Positions 50,003 through 58,135 of a stretch of 64,000 nt of DNA are shown here, piece by piece. The stretch spans positions 62,001 through 126,000 of the forward strand of contig JAFRQP010000014.1 in assembly GCA_017428565.1 (NCBI GenBank), given 5' to 3'. Source of the stretch: Oscillospiraceae bacterium (GTDB taxonomy: Bacteria; Bacillota; Clostridia; Oscillospirales; Oscillospiraceae). Position 1 is the stretch's first letter. Each line of letters starts with the position of its first letter. The notes under the pieces are model-generated. The model was not told the DNA's origin and searched no databases. It saw only the letters and a program-made list of their open reading frames with translations. The translations under genes were made by a program, and so were the position numbers.

Positions 50003-51214
50003 TCAGCTTCGTTGTCGGACTTTCCCCGACGCCATTTCAACGGTTTCAAGCGTATGCTCTGTTTTTTTCTTCTCGAGCTGCACGGCCAGCAGCGTTCCCA
50101 GCAAGATCCAGAACAGCGTGTTGCGAACCCCGTTGTGGGTAATAAAATACAGCAGCAGGCCGGAGAGGCAGGCAAGATTTCTCCTTGTAACGCCGTCTTT
50201 CCCTCGAATGATCCGGGAGAAGAAGAACGAATATGCGGCAAAGCCAAGCCAGCCATAGGATACGATCAAATTCACATAGGTGGAGTGGGCTTCCTTTCCG
50301 GTCAGAGCGGCAAAACGGCTGTATCCGCCCTCTCCCATCCCCCAGAGGAAGTGGACGCCTGTTTCCAGAATCCGGCCGTAGCCGCGCCCCTCTTCCAGAC
50401 CGGAGTCCGACTCCGTGCTCATGCGGAAAATGCGCCGCCGCAAAAACATGATGCTTCTGTTCCCGGTAATGATGCTGTTCTCCGAGTAGAAGAACAGATA
50501 AAAGATCGTGAAGAGGATCAGAAGCAGAAAAATCCGTCTCAACAGCGCACTGACGCTCTTTCTTTCCCCCGCAAATATCGAATAGGCGGCAGCAAGACCC
50601 GCCATGCCGAGAAAGGCGGCCTTGGAGGCGGAGACGATAACCAGCCAGGCGGAAAGGACCACAACAATGACTCTCTGCCTTCGGGAGAAGGCTTTGGGAA
50701 AACAGGCCAGCACCGTGAGCGCGATCACGCCGAAATAGCCGAGCTGGTTGGGATTGTTGAACAGGGCCATGTTCCGCGAGCCAACGCCGCTGCTGGCGAA
50801 AGCGCCAATCCCGGCGATCAGAACGCCCAGAAAGCATCCCAGCGTCAGACCCCTGATCGTACGCTCCAGCCCCGCAAGCAGATAAATCCACAGGGTAGTA
50901 TAGAGCGAAAGGAAATTGAAAACATAGTACAGGTTGCTGATAAGCATACGGGGATCCCGAACAGCCATATACCATGCGGTATTCACCGCAGTCTGATAAA
51001 CCAGAATGATGGCGAAAAGCTTCAGAAAGCTGCCGCAGCCGAAAGGGATCGGCAGACGCAGATGCTGATGGGCGGCAAGCAGCGGCAGGGCCAGGACCAG
51101 GAAATAGTCGCAAAGCTGCATGGTTCCGGACGAAAACAGGTAGACCGGCTTCAGCGCGCAGTAGATCGCGATGATCCATCCCGCGCCAAGCCCCCGTTCT
51201 GTTCTTTCTCCCAT
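50003..51214 (-). CDS. O-antigen ligase / Wzy-like polymerase
   Basis: A 403-residue membrane protein with about 11 helices and a large extracytoplasmic loop (about residues 260-320, containing GRGYGRILETGVHFLWGMGE and GKEAHSTYVNLIVSYGWLGF). That loop pattern (H-S/N-x-Y after a Gly-rich stretch) is typical of the O-antigen ligase/polymerase family. Role: polymerisation of repeat units or transfer of the polymer to its acceptor. ATG 51214 with GGGAGGAAG; an upstream frame to 51253 is not supported. Confidence 0.85.
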   Translation of the reverse strand: MGERTERGLGAGWIIAIYCALKPVYLFSSGTMQLCDYFLVLALPLLAAHQHLRLPIPFGCGSFLKLFAIILVYQTAVNTAWYMAVRDPRMLISNLYYVFNFLSLYTTLWIYLLAGLERTIRGLTLGCFLGVLIAGIGAFASSGVGSRNMALFNNPNQLGYFGVIALTVLACFPKAFSRRQRVIVVVLSAWLVIVSASKAAFLGMAGLAAAYSIFAGERKSVSALLRRIFLLLILFTIFYLFFYSENSIITGNRSIMFLRRRIFRMSTESDSGLEEGRGYGRILETGVHFLWGMGEGGYSRFAALTGKEAHSTYVNLIVSYGWLGFAAYSFFFSRIIRGKDGVTRRNLACLSGLLLYFITHNGVRNTLFWILLGTLLAVQLEKKKTEHTLETVEMASGKVRQRS

Positions 51215-51254
51215 TTTCTTCCTCCCCTGCTCCCGAATGGGGGCAGATGTCAAA

Positions 51255-52028
51255 TCATTTGCTGTGTTCCCGGTCGTACCGGTCGCCCTTGTAGATCAGA
51301 TACGCGGTGGTAAGCACCAGCGCGGCGCCGTTAAAAAGCAGATAAAACAGGGTCATCAGATCGTAGGCGTTGAACACGGCGCAGAGGATCGTCAGCGGCA
51401 TGAACGCGCCGGAGATCCCCAGCTCCTTGCCGATCCGGCGGCGGATGTAGCTGATCGAGCGCTTGTCGCCCACTTCGTAAGACTCCATGCTGATCTTTTT
51501 GCGCCGGGTCTCCTCATCGTCCAGCCTGGACGCAAAGTGCTCATAATCCTTGTGGATCAGCCGGGCAAGCACATCGCACACGGAGGAGACGGCCCCCGCC
51601 AGCAGGATCCAGACACAGCCCTCCTGCAGCAGGACGCCGCCCCGCCGATAGGCGCAGACTCCGATGGCAAGGTAAACGAAGGCGACCGTGAAGTAGCCGC
51701 CGATGTCGTCCACGAATTCTCCGAAGGCCGTTTTGCGCCTGCGGCAGCGGGCGATATTGCCGTCCACGCAGTCCAGCACCAGCCAGAAGTTGATGAGCGC
51801 CACGGCGCAGATCAACGCCCAAAGGGGCTTCAGGCAGAAGAGCACACAGGCCGCAAGGCTCACAAAAATGGAAAGAACAGACACGCCGTTCGGAGAGAAG
51901 CCCAGATTGATGAACAAATAGGTGAAAAAGAAGGAGATCCTCCGCACCCAGAGCTTGACCCACCAGGAGCTGTTGGAGTTCTTCTTTCTCGGCAGGGACT
52001 CCCTGATCTGTCCGTATGTATACTTCAC
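51255..52028 (-). CDS. CDP-alcohol phosphatidyltransferase family protein
   Basis: A 257-residue membrane protein with about six helices. The family motif is DCVDGNIAR at 86-94, G103 and D107, but the fourth Asp position (111) is Gly (GEFVDDIGG). The motif D-x2-DG-x2-AR-x8-G-x3-D-x3-D is thus complete except for the residue usually called the catalytic base. A branch with Gly here seems common in polysaccharide loci. It probably transfers a phospho-alcohol from a CDP carrier to a lipid or glycan. Start GTG 52028 is chosen (8 nt after the previous stop); TTG 52061 is possible. Confidence 0.8.
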   Translation of the reverse strand: MKYTYGQIRESLPRKKNSNSSWWVKLWVRRISFFFTYLFINLGFSPNGVSVLSIFVSLAACVLFCLKPLWALICAVALINFWLVLDCVDGNIARCRRRKTAFGEFVDDIGGYFTVAFVYLAIGVCAYRRGGVLLQEGCVWILLAGAVSSVCDVLARLIHKDYEHFASRLDDEETRRKKISMESYEVGDKRSISYIRRRIGKELGISGAFMPLTILCAVFNAYDLMTLFYLLFNGAALVLTTAYLIYKGDRYDREHSK

Positions 52029-52035
52029 GCTGTCG

Positions 52036-52470
52036 TCACGACCTTTTTTCCTGTTTTGCAAGGATCTCTCTCAGCATGGAAGAAGAGATCGAGTGGGTGT
52101 AAGGAAGATAGACCACATCCACGCCGATCTCCCGAAGCTGCTCTTCGATCCGGTTCCACTTTTCCGTGCCCTTCCAGTCGTCTCCCACGAACATCACGTC
52201 GATGCCGTAGCGCTTCGCCGCGCTCAGCTTGTCCTGATAGTCCGTCTGGGGAACGACCTCATCCACATAGCGGATGGCCTCCACAATCCGTTTGCGGTCC
52301 TCGTACCGGATGACGGGGGTCTTGTGCTTGTTTGCTTCCACCACCTCGTCCGTGGACACCGCCACGATCAAATGCTCGCACAGGGCTTTGGCGTTCATCA
52401 GCACGTTCAGGTGTCCCACATGGAACATATCGTAAACACCGGCTGTATAGCCGATCCTGTATTTCTTCAT
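52036..52470 (-). CDS. Glycerol-3-phosphate cytidylyltransferase-like protein
   Basis: A 144-residue nucleotidyltransferase of the TagD type with YTAGVYDMFHVGHLNVLMNA (HxGH), VGDDWKGTEKW and YTHSISSSMLR (the RTxGISST counterpart lacks the Arg-Thr: it reads YTHSISSS). It makes a CDP-alcohol from CTP and an alcohol phosphate. It is adjacent to the CDP-alcohol phosphotransferase gene, its probable user. ATG 52470 is preferred to GTG 52479. Confidence 0.85.
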   Translation of the reverse strand: MKKYRIGYTAGVYDMFHVGHLNVLMNAKALCEHLIVAVSTDEVVEANKHKTPVIRYEDRKRIVEAIRYVDEVVPQTDYQDKLSAAKRYGIDVMFVGDDWKGTEKWNRIEEQLREIGVDVVYLPYTHSISSSMLREILAKQEKRS

Positions 52471-52485
52471 TTCTTCCACTCTCTG

Positions 52486-53637
52486 TCAGTTTTCTGTCGT
52501 TTCGGCGGTCAGTTGCCCGATCTTGTCCAGATAGGCACGCACCACCACGTCCCGGGAAAACTCGGCCTTCACCTTTTCCCGGCCCCGCTCCCCCATCTGT
52601 CGGCGCGCCTCGTTGGGCAGCGCCAGGAAGGCTTTGATCCGCTCCGTCAGCGCGTCCGCGTCTCCGCCATGGTAGAGGAAGCCGGTCACCCCGTCCTCCA
52701 CTGTCTCCATGCAGCCGGGGTTGTCCGTGGTGATCAGCGGGCGGCCAGAGGAGGCGTTCTCCAGCAGGACGTTGCTCATCCCCTCCCCGTACACGCTGGG
52801 GTGGATGATGGCGTGGGAGCGCAGGATCCAGGGCTTCACATCCTTCTGGCTGCCCCGGTACAGCACGACGCCCTCTTTGCCCAGGACCTCCAGCTCCGCC
52901 TCATAATGGCTCTCCGTGGGCTCGATGAAGCCCAGCATGTTGAACTCCGTTTGGGGATACTCCGCCTTGATGCGGCGGGCGGCCTCGATATAATCGTCCA
53001 CGCCCTTGTCGCGGAGCACGCGGCCGATGTAGTTGAAGACCACGGTCTCCCCTCCCCGTCCGTCGCCGCCCTGTGGATAGGGCTGCAGCGGAAAGCGCTC
53101 CGTATTCACGCCGGAGCCGGGGATCAGGCGGCACTCGCCCTTTACCATCCCCAGATCCCGGGCCAGCTTCATGTTGGAGCTGTTTTGGAACATGATGCAG
53201 GCCGAGCGGTGGTACGCGCTTTTGAAAAGCATCATGATAAAGGCGCGCATCACGCCGGACTTGTTCAGCACGGAGCCGAAGCCGGTCACATTGTTGATCA
53301 CGGGGATCTTCAGCGAATGGGCGGCCATGCTGCCGTACACATTGGGTTTAGCCGTATAGGTCAGCACCACCGCGGGGCGATGCTTCCGGAAAAGCCTGCG
53401 ATAGTGCAGCAGCAACTTCCCGTCACGGATCACATTGGTGCCGCGGCGGTCGATATCCGGGTCGTCATAGAGATACTCCAGCTCCCGCATCTCCGGCATG
53501 GAAAACTTTGGCCCGTCGGGGCAGGAGATCAGCAGCTCATAGCCCGCCGCCCGGATCGCCTGCAGCAGCTCCAGACGGAAGCAGAACACGTCGTCGTCAT
53601 TGTTGGTCAGCAGCGCGACCAGGGGCTTTTTCCTCAT
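52486..53637 (-). CDS. GT4-family glycosyltransferase
   Basis: A 383-residue GT-B enzyme. N-terminal fold: LVALLTNNDDDVFCFRLELL, VVLTYTAKPNVYGSMAAHSL. C-terminal nucleotide-binding part: VFNYIGRVLRDKGVDDYIEA, HPSVYGEGMSNVLLENASSG with the E-x7-E motif. It resembles PglA-type enzymes that add the second sugar onto an undecaprenyl-diphospho sugar. It is 3 bp from the initiating sugar transferase, consistent with that step. Cytoplasmic, membrane-associated at most. Confidence 0.88.
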   Translation of the reverse strand: MRKKPLVALLTNNDDDVFCFRLELLQAIRAAGYELLISCPDGPKFSMPEMRELEYLYDDPDIDRRGTNVIRDGKLLLHYRRLFRKHRPAVVLTYTAKPNVYGSMAAHSLKIPVINNVTGFGSVLNKSGVMRAFIMMLFKSAYHRSACIMFQNSSNMKLARDLGMVKGECRLIPGSGVNTERFPLQPYPQGGDGRGGETVVFNYIGRVLRDKGVDDYIEAARRIKAEYPQTEFNMLGFIEPTESHYEAELEVLGKEGVVLYRGSQKDVKPWILRSHAIIHPSVYGEGMSNVLLENASSGRPLITTDNPGCMETVEDGVTGFLYHGGDADALTERIKAFLALPNEARRQMGERGREKVKAEFSRDVVVRAYLDKIGQLTAETTEN

Positions 53638-53640
53638 TGC

Positions 53641-54339
53641 TTACGCGTAATCCTTTCCCAGTACGGCCAGGACCGTGCGCAGCATGGTCAGCAGCTCCTG
53701 TCCCGGGCCGAAATGCAGCAGGCTCTCCAGATTCCAGCGCATCTTCGCGGGGAGCACCTGCTCGGTGTAAACCTTGTCCACATCCTCTGCCTGATCCAGC
53801 AGGGCCGCCTCGTCCTTGTAGCGGATGCTGGCCTCGCTGGTGATCCCGGCGGGCAGCAGGAGCGTCGCCAGCATCTCCGGCGTGTAGCGCTCCACATACC
53901 TTGGAACCTCAGGACGGGTGCCCACAAAGCTCATGTTCCCCTGCAGCACGTCGAAAAGCTGGGGCAGCTCGTCCAGCCGGAAGCGGCGCAGGAACTTGCC
54001 CACTCCGGTCACGCGGCTGTCGCCGCTGATCGTCACCGCGCTGCCGATCCGGTCCGCATTGGAGACCATGGTGCGGAACTTGTGGATGCGGAAGCGCTTG
54101 CCGTACTGGGTCACCCGCTCCTGCCGGAAGAAGACCGTACCCTCCGAATCCAGCTTGACCGCCAGGGCGATGAGGCCCATGGGCAGGGACAGCAGAACGG
54201 TCATCAGTACCCCCGCCGTCAGATCAAAGCAGCGCTTCGCCGCAAGGGCCGCGCGCTTTTTCGCCAGCGCATCGTAATAGGGGCGCACTTCCGGGCAGCG
54301 CAGCTCCTCCGGCAGCTTCTCCCAAGAGATCAGCCTCAT
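53641..54339 (-). CDS. Undecaprenyl-phosphate sugar-1-phosphate transferase (initiating)
   Basis: A 232-residue monotopic phosphoglycosyltransferase of the PglC/WcaJ C-terminal type. A hydrophobic re-entrant helix lies at about residues 37-60 (CFDLTAGVLMTVLLSLPMGL). Then FFRQERVTQYGKRFRIHKFR, the catalytic Asp-Glu pair RRFRLDELPQLFDVLQGNMS, and FVGTRPEVPRYVERYT. It loads the first sugar-phosphate onto undecaprenyl phosphate. ATG 54339 overlaps the aminotransferase stop by 4 bp. Confidence 0.92.
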   Translation of the reverse strand: MRLISWEKLPEELRCPEVRPYYDALAKKRAALAAKRCFDLTAGVLMTVLLSLPMGLIALAVKLDSEGTVFFRQERVTQYGKRFRIHKFRTMVSNADRIGSAVTISGDSRVTGVGKFLRRFRLDELPQLFDVLQGNMSFVGTRPEVPRYVERYTPEMLATLLLPAGITSEASIRYKDEAALLDQAEDVDKVYTEQVLPAKMRWNLESLLHFGPGQELLTMLRTVLAVLGKDYA

Positions 54340-55598
54340 CGGCCCATCTCCCGCAGGCATGCGGCAAAGCTCTCCGTCACATAGGTCACATCCTCGTCGC
54401 TGAGCAGGGTGTGGAGCGGGAGGGTGATCAGATTGCGGTAATAGTCATAAGAGTTGGGGAAATCCTCGATCCGCCAGCCCAGGGCCCGATAGGCCGTCAT
54501 CATGGGCAGGGGCTTGTAGTGCACATTGGTCGCGACTCCGCGCTCCGCCAGGCGCAGGATCAGCTCATTGCGCTGCTCCACGTCGAAGCCGGGGATCCGC
54601 GCCAGATACAGATGGCCGGAGGAGCAGTAGTTCTCCCCATAGTGGATCAGATGGCTCACGCCAAGGGCGTCCATCGCCTCGTCATAACGCCGGACGATCT
54701 CCCGCCGCCGCTCCAGCATGCCGGGATAGCGATCCAGCTGGCGCAGCCCCAGGGCAGCCATGATATCGGTCATATTACACTTGTACCAGGTCCCGACGAT
54801 GTCGTATTCCCAGCCGCCCAGCTTGCTCTTGGACAGGGCGTCCTTGTCCTGACCGTGGAGACTGTAAAGCTGGAACAGGCGGTACAGCTCCTCCTGATCC
54901 GCGAAGGGCAGGACCCAGGTGGTAGCGCCGCCCTCGGCGGTCGTAAAATTCTTGACCGCGTGGAAGCTGAAGCTGGTCATATCCGCCAGCTCCCCCGTCA
55001 TTTTCCCGTTCCGGGAGGCACCAAGAGCATGGGCGCTGTCCGCAAGAACCGTCGCCCGACCGATAGACTCCTGCATGGAGCTGTTCGGCCGGAAGCGCTG
55101 CTTCTGATTCTCCGCCGCGCGGTAGATCCGCTCATAATCGCAGGGGATGCCGCCCAGGTCCACCGGGATGATCGCCTTGGTCCGCTCCGTAATGGCGGCC
55201 TCCACAGCGTCGTAGTCCATCTCGGGCGAGTGGCTCACCGGATCGCCGCCCTGTTTCGTATCCACGAACACGACCCTGGCCCCGCAGTGGATCGCGGCGG
55301 AGGCCGTAGCGGTGTAGGTGTAGGCCGGGACGATCACCTCGTCCCCTTCTCCGATGCCGAGGATGCGCAGATTCAGCTCCTCCGCGGCGGTGGCTGAATT
55401 GAGGCAGACCGTTTTCTCCGTATGGCAATAGGCAGAGAGGCGGCGCTCCAGCTCCTTGGTGCGGGGGCCGGTGGTGATCCATCCCGAGCGCAGGGTCTGG
55501 CAGACCTCCTCGATCTCAGACTCTCCCACATCCGGAGGGCTGAAGGGGATGTTCCTTTTCCGTGGATTGTTGGTTTCAAAGCTATTCCGATTTGCCAT
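54336..55598 (-). CDS. DegT/DnrJ/EryC1 sugar aminotransferase
   Basis: A 420-residue PLP aminotransferase that aminates a keto-sugar nucleotide. N-terminal IPFSPPDVGESEIEEVCQTL, TVCLNSATAAEELNLRIL, IVPAYTYTATASAAIHCGA and the Schiff-base Lys in FSFHAVKNFTTAEGGATTW. Acting after the 4,6-dehydratase encoded upstream it should yield a UDP-4-amino-4,6-dideoxy-HexNAc (PglE-like). ATG 55598 with AGAGGAAG; the extended frame to 55640 is not supported. Confidence 0.9.
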   Translation of the reverse strand: MANRNSFETNNPRKRNIPFSPPDVGESEIEEVCQTLRSGWITTGPRTKELERRLSAYCHTEKTVCLNSATAAEELNLRILGIGEGDEVIVPAYTYTATASAAIHCGARVVFVDTKQGGDPVSHSPEMDYDAVEAAITERTKAIIPVDLGGIPCDYERIYRAAENQKQRFRPNSSMQESIGRATVLADSAHALGASRNGKMTGELADMTSFSFHAVKNFTTAEGGATTWVLPFADQEELYRLFQLYSLHGQDKDALSKSKLGGWEYDIVGTWYKCNMTDIMAALGLRQLDRYPGMLERRREIVRRYDEAMDALGVSHLIHYGENYCSSGHLYLARIPGFDVEQRNELILRLAERGVATNVHYKPLPMMTAYRALGWRIEDFPNSYDYYRNLITLPLHTLLSDEDVTYVTESFAACLREMGR

Positions 55599-55670
55599 CG
55601 CAGGCGCTTCCTCTCTGTTCAGGATTCCTTGCCGGAGCATTGCCCATTCCTTGCCACACTATATCGATTT

Positions 55671-55701
55671 ATCATAGCATATCATCTTTTGCTTGTCAAA
55701 T
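55671..55701 (-). promoter_or_regulatory. Possible internal promoter upstream of the sugar aminotransferase
   Basis: Minus-strand TTGACA (55696-55701), 19-bp spacer ending TGC (extended -10), TATGAT (55671-55676). The spacer is longer than ideal. The 240-bp gap otherwise holds a GC-rich hairpin (55766-55795) that may end the upstream transcript in part. Confidence 0.5.
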
Positions 55702-55837
55702 ACAGTTGAAAAAATGCGGAAAAAACCGAAACGCAAAGCCGCCGGAACGGTACTCGCAAAAGCGGCGCGCACGCATCGTTTCCGACACGTGCGCGTTCAT
55801 TTTTCACAGGAAAGGCTCTGCTTCGGCTCTGCGGCGC

Positions 55838-57883
55838 TCAGGCTCTTACCAGCTCTCTCTCCGTCGACGCGGGGCTCTTTTCCCCCACTCTCTGCGCCGG
55901 GCTCAGCTCCTCAGCGGGGTGATACGTGGAAACCATTCCCTTGACGACGCTGCGGATCCCCTCGTCGTTGTTGTACGCGGCGTCCATCAGCTCCTCCATC
56001 TGGGCGAGGAAGACGTCGTGATCGAAGGGGATGGGGCTGCCGATGTGGATCAGGTCGTTGGGCGTTCGGCGCAGGCCCTCCTCCGCCATCAGCTTCTCCT
56101 CATACAGCTTTTCGCCGGGGCGAAGGCCGGTATACTCGATCTTGATGTCCACATCCGGCTTGAAGCCGGACAGCCGGATCAGGTTGCGGGCCAGCGTGTC
56201 GATCTTCACGGGGCTGCCCATGTCCAGCACAAAGATCTCGCCGCCCTGGGCGTAGGTCCCCGCCAGGAGGACCAGACTCACCGCCTCCGGAACGGTCATG
56301 AAATACCGGATAATGTCGGGATGGGTCACCGTCACCGGGCCGCCCTTGGCGATCTGCCGCTTGAACACCGGGACCACGGAGCCGTTGCTGCCCAGCACGT
56401 TGCCGAAACGCACCGCCACGAACTCGGTGCGGGCCTCCTCCGGGGGCACGCGCACGATGGCTTCCGGATCCGTCTCCTTCCCTCCGTGGGTGAAGAGCAC
56501 CGGCATGTCGTAAGGCCGGCCGTCCCGCACCTTGCGGTCAAAGGTCTGGATCACCATTTCGCACAGGCGCTTGGAGGCGCCCATGACGTTGGTGGGGTTC
56601 ACGGCCTTGTCGGTGCTGATGAGCACAAAGCGCCTGCAGCCGTGAGTCATTGCGGCATAGGCCGTCTTGTATGTACCAAGGACGTTGTTCTTGATGGCCT
56701 CGCAGGGGCTGTCCTCCATCAGCGGGACGTGCTTGTGGGCCGCCGCGTGATAGACCACGTCGGGCCTGTACTCCGCAAAGACCTGATTCAGCCGGCGGCT
56801 GTCCCGCACGGAACCGATAAGCGTCACAAGATTCAGCTTCGGGTAGCGATCCCGCAGCTCCAGCTGGATCTCATAGGCATTGTTCTCGTAGATATCGAAG
56901 ATGATGAGCTGCTTTGGGTCGTGAGAGGCGATCTGCCGGCAGAGCTCGCTGCCGATGGAGCCGCCGCCGCCCGTCACCAGAATGGTCTTTCCGGCCAGGT
57001 AGTTGAACACGTCCGTCATGTCCGCCTGGATGGGCTCCCGACCCAGCAGATCCTCGATGGCCACGTCCTTCATGGCGCTCACGGACAGGCTGCCCTCCAC
57101 CAGCTGGTAAATGCCGGGAAGGGTCTTCATCTCGCATCCGGTCTCCTTGCAGACGTCCAGGATATCCCGCCTGGCTTCCGCCGAGGCGGAGGGGATGGCC
57201 AGGTAGATCCGGTCGATCTTGTACTTCTCGCAGTTCAGGAGGATATCCTCCCGCCCGCCAACCACGGGCACGCCCTCTACGTAGCGGTTCCACTTGTTGG
57301 GGTTGTCGTCGATGATGCAGCAGACCTTGTCCCGGCTCTCGTTGGATTTCATCAGATCCCGGAGGATCAGCTGCCCCGCCTCGCCGGCGCCGATCAGCAT
57401 GACCCGGTGGAGGCTTTCGTTCTGCTTGTTTTTCCAGCTCCGCAGCAGCAGCGCGAAGCGATAGGCAAAACGGATCCCCGTCAGAAGGATCACCTGCAGC
57501 AGCAGACCCATCACATAGTAGGAAATGGGCATGCGGGCAAAGAAAACCGTGATCCCCACGATATGGAAAACCCCGGTGATCACGTTGACCAGAAGGCTCC
57601 GCTCCAGCTCATGGAAACTGGCAAAGCGCCAGATGGTCTGATACATCCGCCCCAGCCAGAACACCAGCAGGCAGAATACCGTATAGATGGGCGTAAAGTG
57701 CAGCCAAGCCTGCAGATAGTCCAGGCGGATACGCGAAAGCTGGCAGTCATAGCGGACCCAGAGGGCCGCCAGGAAAGAGAGGTTAACCGACAGCGCGTCA
57801 AACACCAACAGCAGGATGGAAATCAAAACCCAATGCGCGATGCGGGGCTTTCGGATGAACTTGTCCGGTCTTTTTTTCTCCAT
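55838..57883 (-). CDS. Membrane UDP-sugar 4,6-dehydratase (CapD/PglF type)
   Basis: A 681-residue protein: four transmembrane helices (about residues 15-150), a first Rossmann-like domain (RVMLIGAGEAGQLILRDLM, ~180) and the SDR dehydratase (KTILVTGGGGSIGSELCRQI, ~295). The dehydratase has YHAAAHKHVPLMEDSPCEAI and the active-site FVLISTDKAVNPTNVMGASK, where Tyr of the usual Y-x3-K is Met as in PglF/FlaA1-type enzymes. It converts UDP-GlcNAc to the 4-keto-6-deoxy sugar. First gene of the polysaccharide locus, with its own promoter. Confidence 0.92.
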   Translation of the reverse strand: MEKKRPDKFIRKPRIAHWVLISILLLVFDALSVNLSFLAALWVRYDCQLSRIRLDYLQAWLHFTPIYTVFCLLVFWLGRMYQTIWRFASFHELERSLLVNVITGVFHIVGITVFFARMPISYYVMGLLLQVILLTGIRFAYRFALLLRSWKNKQNESLHRVMLIGAGEAGQLILRDLMKSNESRDKVCCIIDDNPNKWNRYVEGVPVVGGREDILLNCEKYKIDRIYLAIPSASAEARRDILDVCKETGCEMKTLPGIYQLVEGSLSVSAMKDVAIEDLLGREPIQADMTDVFNYLAGKTILVTGGGGSIGSELCRQIASHDPKQLIIFDIYENNAYEIQLELRDRYPKLNLVTLIGSVRDSRRLNQVFAEYRPDVVYHAAAHKHVPLMEDSPCEAIKNNVLGTYKTAYAAMTHGCRRFVLISTDKAVNPTNVMGASKRLCEMVIQTFDRKVRDGRPYDMPVLFTHGGKETDPEAIVRVPPEEARTEFVAVRFGNVLGSNGSVVPVFKRQIAKGGPVTVTHPDIIRYFMTVPEAVSLVLLAGTYAQGGEIFVLDMGSPVKIDTLARNLIRLSGFKPDVDIKIEYTGLRPGEKLYEEKLMAEEGLRRTPNDLIHIGSPIPFDHDVFLAQMEELMDAAYNNDEGIRSVVKGMVSTYHPAEELSPAQRVGEKSPASTERELVRA

Positions 57884-57922
57884 AGGATCTTCCCGTCTTC
57901 CACGATTCAGTCATTTTTGAGT

Positions 57923-57951
57923 ATCATAACACAAGCCGGCGCGGAATTCAA
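57923..57951 (-). promoter_or_regulatory. Main promoter of the polysaccharide locus
   Basis: Minus-strand TTGAAT (57946-57951), 17-bp spacer, TATGAT (57923-57928), 40 bp before the dehydratase ATG. Confidence 0.65.
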
Positions 57952-58069
57952 CCGATTCTGCGCATCAGCGCAGGGGATCTGTTGCCAATTTTTCAGCAAA
58001 TTGTCTCTTTTTCCGCATTTTTCCGCAGGAGCAGCAGCGCTGTGGGCTATGAAACCGGTCGTTTGGCCG

Positions 58070-58113
58070 CAAAAATATAGCGGGCCGGAAACAGCACCGT
58101 GTTTCCGACCCGC
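58070..58113 (-). terminator. Terminator after the PI-PLC-like gene
   Basis: A 14-bp stem with one mismatch (58100-58113 with 58080-58093), followed on the minus strand by TATATTTTTGC. Confidence 0.82.
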
Positions 58114-58135
58114 CTGCTTTTCATGATCCCTGGGT

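Noticed and set aside
51922..54384. An 820-codon + strand frame opposite glycosyltransferase genes
   Set aside because: Antisense shadow spanning several real genes; no recognisable domain.
55562..58126. An 854-codon + strand frame opposite the dehydratase gene
   Set aside because: Antisense shadow crossing the promoter regions of two real transcripts.
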